Below are positions 5,871 through 10,421 of a DNA stretch of 10,421 nucleotides, piece after piece. The first letter of the stretch is position 1; each line of letters starts with the position of its first letter. The notes under the pieces were generated by a model. It made no database searches. It saw only the letters and a program-made list of their open reading frames with translations, and was not told the origin of the DNA. The translations under genes and the position numbers were made by a program. This DNA comes from Actinomycetes bacterium (GTDB lineage Bacteria > Actinomycetota > Acidimicrobiia > Acidimicrobiales > Ilumatobacteraceae), in the NCBI GenBank assembly GCA_023417265.1, contig JAEZFY010000217.1:1-10421 (forward strand), given 5' to 3'.

Positions 5871-7274
5871 TCAAGGCTGCTCCAATGCATCGAGGAGCGC
5901 GTTCTCGATCACCTCGGTGAGCGCTGGATGGATCCAGTACTGGCCGCGGGCCAGTTGTTCGGCCGACAGGCCGAACTGGATCGCGCCGACGAGCGGTTGG
6001 ATCAGCGTGGCCGCCTGGGGCCCGAGCACGTGCCCGCCGACGATCCGGCCCGACGCCCGCTCGACGATCACCTTGGCGAACGACGTGTCGTCGACGAGGG
6101 CCCAGCCGTACGCCGTGCCGCCGTAGTCGCGCCGGCCGATCACGACGTCGAGGCCGGCCGCCACGGCCTCCTGCTCGGTGAGGCCGACGGTGGCGACCTG
6201 GGGGTGACTGAACACCGCCGAGGGCACGGCCGAGTAGTCGATCGTGTGCGGAGATCCGCCCGAGCCGAGCGCGCACGCAATGTTCCAGAAGGCAACCCGC
6301 GACTCGGCGTTGGCGACGTGCTTGAGCTGCCATTGGTTGGCGACGTCGCCGACGGCCCACACGCCGGCCGCGCTCGTCCGCATCTGCTCGTCGACCACGA
6401 TCACGCCCCCCTCGTCGATCGCCACGCCGCCCGCCGCGGCGTCGACCAGATCGCTGTTCGGCAGCCGTCCGGTGGCCACGAGCAGGGCGTCGACCGTGAC
6501 CGGCTCGACGCGCGGGTCGTGCAGGACGATCTCGTCACCGCGGCGCTCCACCCACTCGGGGACGCGCCCGAGGCGCAGGTCAACGTGCTGACCGAACAGC
6601 TCGGTGAAACGCGTCGCGATGTCGCGATCGTGATGGCTGAGCATGCTCATCGACCGATTGAACAGCGTGACCCGCGAGCCGAACGCGGCGAACACGTGGC
6701 CCATCTCGGCGGCGATGAACCCGCCCCCGATCACGCCCAGCCGCTCCGGGAAGCGGTCGAGACGCATGATCGAATCGCTGGTGTGAAACCCCGACTCGGC
6801 GAGGCCCTGGACGTCGGGCAGCATCGGTCGCGAACCGACGGCCAGCAACACGTTCGGGGCCGTGATCCGACGCACCCCGCCGTCGTTCAGTTCGACGTCG
6901 AACACGCGCTCGCCGACGAAGCGCGCGGTGCCCTCGATCAACGTCAGCCCGTCGGTGCCGTTGGCGCGATAGTCGCGGCCGCCCTGCGAGATCGCGTCGA
7001 TCCGCCCGAACACCCGATCGCGGATCGCCGGCCAGTCGGCGCCGTGGAACCGCACGTCGACGCCCAGCCGGGCGCTCGCCGCCGCATCCGCCGCCAGATC
7101 GGCCGGGAGGACGAACATCTTCGACGGGATGCACCCGCGGTTGAGGCACGTGCCGCCGAACACCGGATCGCGTTCGACGAGGGCGATCGTGCGCCCGGCC
7201 AGCTCGGGCGGGATCGAGTTGCCCGACCCGCTGCCCACCACGATCACATCGAACTGCTCGGGGTTGGCGCTCAT
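5871..7274 (-). CDS. mtr: Mycothione reductase
   Basis: Cytoplasmic flavoprotein disulfide reductase that reduces mycothione (oxidised mycothiol) with NADPH, keeping the main actinobacterial low-molecular-weight thiol reduced. The protein is 467 residues, close to the 459 of the Mycobacterium tuberculosis enzyme. The FAD-binding motif GSGSGNSI (14-21) is typical of this family rather than of lipoamide dehydrogenase. The redox-active pair is Cys43/Cys48 in GGTCLNRGCIPSKM. The NAD(P)H-binding motif is GVIGGGFIAAE (180-190), with Arg207 after the next strand fitting NADPH use. A second FAD motif AVGDVAN surrounds 309-310. The C-terminal dimer-interface segment YWIHPALTEVIENALL carries the His449-Glu454 pair. 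ATG 7274 has TACCCT exactly seven bases upstream and no ribosome site, so the mRNA is probably leaderless. It is divergent from miaB and upstream of a DUF2269-like gene. Confidence 0.96.
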   Translation of the reverse strand: MSANPEQFDVIVVGSGSGNSIPPELAGRTIALVERDPVFGGTCLNRGCIPSKMFVLPADLAADAAASARLGVDVRFHGADWPAIRDRVFGRIDAISQGGRDYRANGTDGLTLIEGTARFVGERVFDVELNDGGVRRITAPNVLLAVGSRPMLPDVQGLAESGFHTSDSIMRLDRFPERLGVIGGGFIAAEMGHVFAAFGSRVTLFNRSMSMLSHHDRDIATRFTELFGQHVDLRLGRVPEWVERRGDEIVLHDPRVEPVTVDALLVATGRLPNSDLVDAAAGGVAIDEGGVIVVDEQMRTSAAGVWAVGDVANQWQLKHVANAESRVAFWNIACALGSGGSPHTIDYSAVPSAVFSHPQVATVGLTEQEAVAAGLDVVIGRRDYGGTAYGWALVDDTSFAKVIVERASGRIVGGHVLGPQAATLIQPLVGAIQFGLSAEQLARGQYWIHPALTEVIENALLDALEQP

Positions 7275-7281
7275 GGCGGCG

Positions 7282-7287
7282 AGGGTA
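7282..7287 (-). promoter_or_regulatory. -10 element of the leaderless mtr promoter
   Basis: On the minus strand TACCCT (7287-7282) is followed by seven bases and then the mtr ATG (7274-7272). It lies in the 65-base gap shared with miaB. A small inverted repeat GTCGC/GCGAC (7291-7305) lies just upstream and could be an operator, but five-base arms are weak evidence. Confidence 0.55.
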
Positions 7288-7326
7288 ACCGTCGCCCGAA
7301 GCGACGAACCGGCGGAACCGGGGCCG

Positions 7327-7332
7327 TAGCCT
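7327..7332 (+). promoter_or_regulatory. -10 element of the leaderless miaB promoter
   Basis: TAGCCT is followed by seven bases (GGACCCG) and then the miaB ATG at 7340, with no Shine-Dalgarno sequence. This would drive the miaB-miaA-dapF operon. No convincing -35 is seen. Confidence 0.55.
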
Positions 7333-7339
7333 GGACCCG

Positions 7340-8776
7340 ATGTCCGCCGCCGACACCCCGCGCCGCTACGTCGTGCGCACCTACGGGTGCCAGATGAACG
7401 AGCACGACTCCGAGCGCATCGCCGGGCTACTCGAAGCCGACGGGATGCTGCTCGCCGAGTCGGAGGACGACGCCGACGTGGTCGTCCTCAACACCTGCTG
7501 CATCCGCGAGAACGCCGACAACAAGCTCTACGGCAACCTCGGCCACCTCAAGCCGTGGAAGGAAGCGCGGCCGGGCCGCCAGATCGTCGTGTCAGGGTGC
7601 CTCGCCCAGAAGGATCGCGAGCTCGTCGCCAGCAAGGCCGGCCACGTCGACGTCGTGATGGGCACGCACAACGTGCACCGTGCGGTCGACCTGCTCGACG
7701 CAGCACGCGTCGCCACCGCGCCCGTCACCGAGATCTTCGACGCGGCCGTGCTCGACGACCAGGCGATGTTCCCGTCAGCCCTCCCGGCCCGCCGCGAAAC
7801 CAGCTACAACGCGTGGGTCACGATCCAGATCGGCTGCGACAACAACTGCGCCTTCTGCATCGTGCCTGCCGTGCGCGGTGCCGAGATCAGCCGGCCCTAC
7901 GACGACATTGTCGGCGAGGTGGCCCAACTCGCCGGCGCGGGGGTCACCGAGATCACCCTGCTCGGGCAGAACGTCAACTCGTACGGCCGCGACCTGCAGA
8001 TCGCCGCCCGCCGGGCCGGCGATACCGGCGTGCTCCTGCGGCCGCTGTTCGCCGACCTGCTCCGCGACGTCGGCGCGGTGCCCGGCATCCGCCGCGTGCG
8101 TTACACCAGCCCGCACCCCAAGGACATGGGTACCGACGTGCTCGCGGCGATGGGGGCGACGCCCGCAGTGTGCGAGCACCTCCACTACCCGCTGCAGTCC
8201 GGCAGCGACCGGGTGCTCGCCCTGATGCACCGCGGGTACACCGCCGACCGCTACCTCACCCGGCTGGCCGAGGCCCGGGCGCACGTGCCTGATCTCGCCG
8301 TGTCGACCGACATCATCGTCGGCTTCCCGGGCGAGACCGAGGCCGATTTCGAACGCACGCTCGAGGTCGCCGCGGCAGCCGAGTACGACTACGCCTACAC
8401 GTTCCTGTTCAGCCCGCGGCCGGGCACCGAGGCCGCCACGATGGACGCCGACTTCGTCGACCCCGGCGTGGCCGGGGAGCGGTTCCGGCGCCTGCGGGTG
8501 GTCGTCGAGCACAGTGGGCTGCGCAAGCACGCCGCTCGCGTCGGCATCACCGAGGAAGTGCTCGTCGAAGGCCCGTCGAAGAAGGACCCGACCGTCACCA
8601 GCGGCCGCACGCGCCAGAACAAGCTCGTCCACTTCACCCCACCGCGTCCGCTGCGCCCCGGCAGCTACGCCACCGTCGAAGTCACCCGCGCCGCCCCGCA
8701 CCACCTCGAGGGACGGTTCGTCGAGTTGCTCGCCGAACCCGTCCATCGCACGCGCATCCCCGTCGCCAGCCTGTGA
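7340..8776 (+). CDS. miaB: tRNA-2-methylthio-N6-isopentenyladenosine synthase MiaB
   Basis: Radical-SAM methylthiotransferase that adds a 2-methylthio group to N6-isopentenyladenosine at position 37 of tRNAs reading codons that begin with U. The protein is 478 residues. The N-terminal domain supplies the auxiliary iron-sulfur cluster cysteines Cys17 (TYGCQMNEHDSE), Cys53 (NTCCIRENA) and Cys87 (SGCLAQ). The radical-SAM CxxxCxxC is Cys166, Cys170 and Cys173 in GCDNNCAFCIVPAVRG. LLGQNVNSYG and PLQSGSDRVL are family-typical, and a C-terminal TRAM domain (VLVEGPSKKD...) binds RNA. All catalytic cysteines are present. The start is set by the leaderless promoter and by MSAADTPRRYVVRTYGC matching the usual short N-terminus. 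Its stop overlaps the miaA start (GTGA), placing the enzymes for two successive steps in one operon. Confidence 0.97.
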   Translation: MSAADTPRRYVVRTYGCQMNEHDSERIAGLLEADGMLLAESEDDADVVVLNTCCIRENADNKLYGNLGHLKPWKEARPGRQIVVSGCLAQKDRELVASKAGHVDVVMGTHNVHRAVDLLDAARVATAPVTEIFDAAVLDDQAMFPSALPARRETSYNAWVTIQIGCDNNCAFCIVPAVRGAEISRPYDDIVGEVAQLAGAGVTEITLLGQNVNSYGRDLQIAARRAGDTGVLLRPLFADLLRDVGAVPGIRRVRYTSPHPKDMGTDVLAAMGATPAVCEHLHYPLQSGSDRVLALMHRGYTADRYLTRLAEARAHVPDLAVSTDIIVGFPGETEADFERTLEVAAAAEYDYAYTFLFSPRPGTEAATMDADFVDPGVAGERFRRLRVVVEHSGLRKHAARVGITEEVLVEGPSKKDPTVTSGRTRQNKLVHFTPPRPLRPGSYATVEVTRAAPHHLEGRFVELLAEPVHRTRIPVASL

Positions 8777-9672
8777 GCGTGGCGGGCCGCGTCGCGATCG
8801 TCGGCCCGACGGCATCCGGAAAGTCGGCGGTCGCCCTCCACGTCGCCGAGCAGGCCGGCGCCGACGTGATCTCGGTCGACTCGATGCAGGTGTACCGCGG
8901 CATGGACATCGGCACCGCCAAGCCGACACCCGCCGAGCAGACCCGGGTCCGGCACCACCTGATCGATCTGGTCGACCCGTCGGACGAGTTCACGGTCGCC
9001 CAGTTCCAGCACGCCTACCGGGCCCTCGACCCATCGGTCGGACGGGCGATCCTCGTCGGCGGCACCGGGCTGTACCACCGGGCCGTGCTCGACGAACTCG
9101 ACCTGCCGGGGGAGTGGCCCGCGCTGCGCGCCGAACTGCTGACCCAACCGGTTGCCGCGCTGCACGCCCGCCTCGCCGAACTCGACCCAGCGGCCGCCGC
9201 CAAGATGGAACCGAGCAACCAGCGGCGGATCGTACGGGCGCTCGAGGTGACCCTCGGCAGCGGCCGCCCGTTCAGCTCGTTCGGGCCGGGCCTGGAGGCG
9301 TACCCGCCGAATCCGATCGCCCAGATCGGGCTGCGGTGGACCCGCGCCGTGCTGGCCGACCGGATCCAGCAGCGAGTCGACGAGATGCTCGCAGCGGGGC
9401 TGCTCGGCGAGGTGGCGCGGTTGCTCGACGCTCCGGGCGGGTTGTCACGCACGGCGGCCCAGGCGCTTGGCTACAAGGAACTCATCGCCCACCTGCGCGG
9501 CGACGTGGCCCTCGACGCGGCGGTCGCCCAGATCGTCGTGCGCACGCGCCAGTTCGCGGTCCGGCAACTGCGCTGGTTCGGACGCGACCCGCGCGTAGCC
9601 TGGGTGGACGTCGAACACGATCCGGTCGCCGAGGTGGCCCCGGTCGTGCTCGCCGCCCTCGAGAACGCATGA
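8773..9672 (+). CDS. miaA: tRNA dimethylallyltransferase MiaA
   Basis: Transfers the dimethylallyl group of DMAPP to N6 of adenosine 37 in tRNA, making the substrate for MiaB. The protein is 299 residues, usual for the family. The P-loop GPTASGKS is at 11-18, DSMQVYRGMDIGTAKP starts at 36, and GGTGLY is at 96-101, with Thr98 at the position of the catalytic threonine. NQRRIVRALEV, AAQALGYKE and the C-terminal RQLRWFGRDPR segment are all characteristic. GTG 8773 overlaps the miaB stop by four bases (GTGA), and the miaA stop overlaps the dapF start (ATGA), so translation is probably coupled through the whole cluster. No separate ribosome site is needed or obvious. Confidence 0.97.
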   Translation: MSVAGRVAIVGPTASGKSAVALHVAEQAGADVISVDSMQVYRGMDIGTAKPTPAEQTRVRHHLIDLVDPSDEFTVAQFQHAYRALDPSVGRAILVGGTGLYHRAVLDELDLPGEWPALRAELLTQPVAALHARLAELDPAAAAKMEPSNQRRIVRALEVTLGSGRPFSSFGPGLEAYPPNPIAQIGLRWTRAVLADRIQQRVDEMLAAGLLGEVARLLDAPGGLSRTAAQALGYKELIAHLRGDVALDAAVAQIVVRTRQFAVRQLRWFGRDPRVAWVDVEHDPVAEVAPVVLAALENA

Positions 9673-10421
9673 CGAGCCATCCCACCATCACGCTGACCAA
9701 ACACCACGCGCTGGGCAACGACTTCCTCGTCGTGTTCCACCCCCCGCTTCCCGCCGGCGATCTCCCGGCGCTGGCACGGCGGTTGTGCGATCGTCGGCGC
9801 GGCGTCGGCGCCGACGGGCTGTTGGTTGCCGAGTCGGCTGCCGGCTACGCCGCCCAGATGGTGCTGTACAACGCCGACGGCAGCCGCGCCGAGATGAGCG
9901 GCAACGGCATCCGCTGCTTCGCCCAGGCCCTGGCGATCCGGCGCGGCCCACGTATGGCCCCCGAGTTCACCGAGCAGCTGATCCTCACCGACGCCGGCGA
10001 CCGGCTGGTGACGCTGCAGCCGGCCGAGCAACCCGACACGATCCTCGCGTCCGTCGACATGGGTGACGTCGGCGTGCTCGACGCCCCGGCCGGATGGGAC
10101 ACGCTCGGGTGCCACCCCGATCGGCCGGTCGCCCACCTGAGCCTCGGGAACCCGCACAGCGTGGTTGGCGTCGACGACGTCGACGACGTCGACTTGGCTG
10201 CGCTCGGCGCCAAGGTCCCGCAGGTGAACCTCGAGATCGTTGCTCCCGGCGCGGCGCCGCACGAGGTCCGCATGCGTGTCCACGAGCGCGGCGTCGGCGT
10301 CACCGAGGCATGCGGCACAGGAGCCGCGGGGGCCGCGGTCGCCGCCGCCGCCTCGTGGGGGTTAGCCACGCCGCGCGACGGGAAACTCACCGTGGTGATG
10401 GACGGCGGCAGTGCCACAGTG
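9669..10421 (+). CDS. dapF: Diaminopimelate epimerase, 3' end cut by the window
   Basis: Interconverts LL- and meso-diaminopimelate, the last step before lysine and the peptidoglycan cross-linking residue; cytoplasmic and cofactor-independent, with two cysteines as acid and base. The frame runs open for 251 codons to the window edge without a stop; family members are roughly 270-290 residues, so about 20-40 residues are missing. The N-terminal TKHHALGNDFLVV, the first catalytic Cys83 in MSGNGIRCFAQAL, the LGNPHSVV segment and the second catalytic Cys215 in TEACGTGAAGAAV are all intact. The ATG overlaps the miaA stop by four bases. A run of VDD repeats (about 168-175) falls in a loop and is probably neutral. 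Confidence 0.96.
   Translation, partial: MTSHPTITLTKHHALGNDFLVVFHPPLPAGDLPALARRLCDRRRGVGADGLLVAESAAGYAAQMVLYNADGSRAEMSGNGIRCFAQALAIRRGPRMAPEFTEQLILTDAGDRLVTLQPAEQPDTILASVDMGDVGVLDAPAGWDTLGCHPDRPVAHLSLGNPHSVVGVDDVDDVDLAALGAKVPQVNLEIVAPGAAPHEVRMRVHERGVGVTEACGTGAAGAAVAAAASWGLATPRDGKLTVVMDGGSATV

Noticed and set aside
5823..7397. Long open frame on the plus strand (524 codons) over mtr
   Set aside because: It is antisense to mtr, whose every family motif is intact, and its translation is compositionally biased with no recognisable domain.
10170..10193. Tandem repeat of GTCGACGAC (2.7 copies)
   Set aside because: It lies inside dapF, stays in frame as a short Val-Asp-Asp run, and is most simply codon-biased low complexity.
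1..10421. CRISPR array, insertion sequence, prophage, tRNA or rRNA, toxin-antitoxin or defence genes
   Set aside because: No regularly spaced repeats, transposase-like proteins, RNA gene folds or defence-type domains were seen; base composition is even across the window, giving no sign of recent transfer.

Overview
The window is about 70% G+C and almost entirely coding, and it reads as a chromosomal housekeeping segment of an actinomycete. Three things point there: a mycothione reductase (mycothiol is the actinobacterial counterpart of glutathione), an actinobacterial-type LexA box in front of recA, and a miaB-miaA-dapF cluster near recA. Leaderless-type promoters and the look of the proteins would suit a member of the Acidimicrobiia (Ilumatobacter-like), but that placement is an inference.

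Layout, left to right. (1) The 5' end of a minus-strand gene (1-67) runs out of the window, back to back with an acyl-CoA dehydrogenase (120-1337, +). (2) The dehydrogenase converges, with a 1-nt gap, on a four-helix membrane protein of unknown function (about 1339-2175, -). That gene is divergent from a small zinc-ribbon DUF983 membrane protein (2249-2689, +). (3) recA (2879-3946, +) is preceded by a hairpin, a promoter with an embedded SOS box, and a structured leader of about 120 nt; a strong hairpin follows it. (4) A HemL-like class III aminotransferase (4054-5421, +) converges, again with a 1-nt gap, on a DUF2269 membrane protein (5423-5848, -) that lies downstream of mycothione reductase mtr (5871-7274, -). 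(5) mtr is divergent from a tightly coupled operon miaB-miaA-dapF (7340-10421, +). The last gene is cut by the window edge.

Functional reading: recA serves recombination and the SOS response. miaA and miaB act in sequence to make 2-methylthio-N6-isopentenyladenosine at tRNA position 37. dapF makes meso-diaminopimelate for lysine and peptidoglycan. mtr keeps mycothiol reduced. The dehydrogenase belongs to acyl-CoA oxidation. In many actinobacteria recA is followed by recX and then, a little further on, miaB-miaA-dapF. Here recX is absent and aminotransferase, DUF2269 and mtr occupy that interval.

The most notable structure outside the genes is a repeated start signal. Four genes (DUF983, DUF2269, mtr, miaB) have TAnnnT exactly seven bases before an ATG or GTG and no Shine-Dalgarno sequence, as expected for leaderless mRNAs. 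recA, the aminotransferase and the truncated left-hand gene instead have clear Shine-Dalgarno sequences. I see no CRISPR array, insertion sequence, prophage, toxin-antitoxin or defence genes, tRNA or rRNA, and nothing that makes a convincing new multi-gene system.
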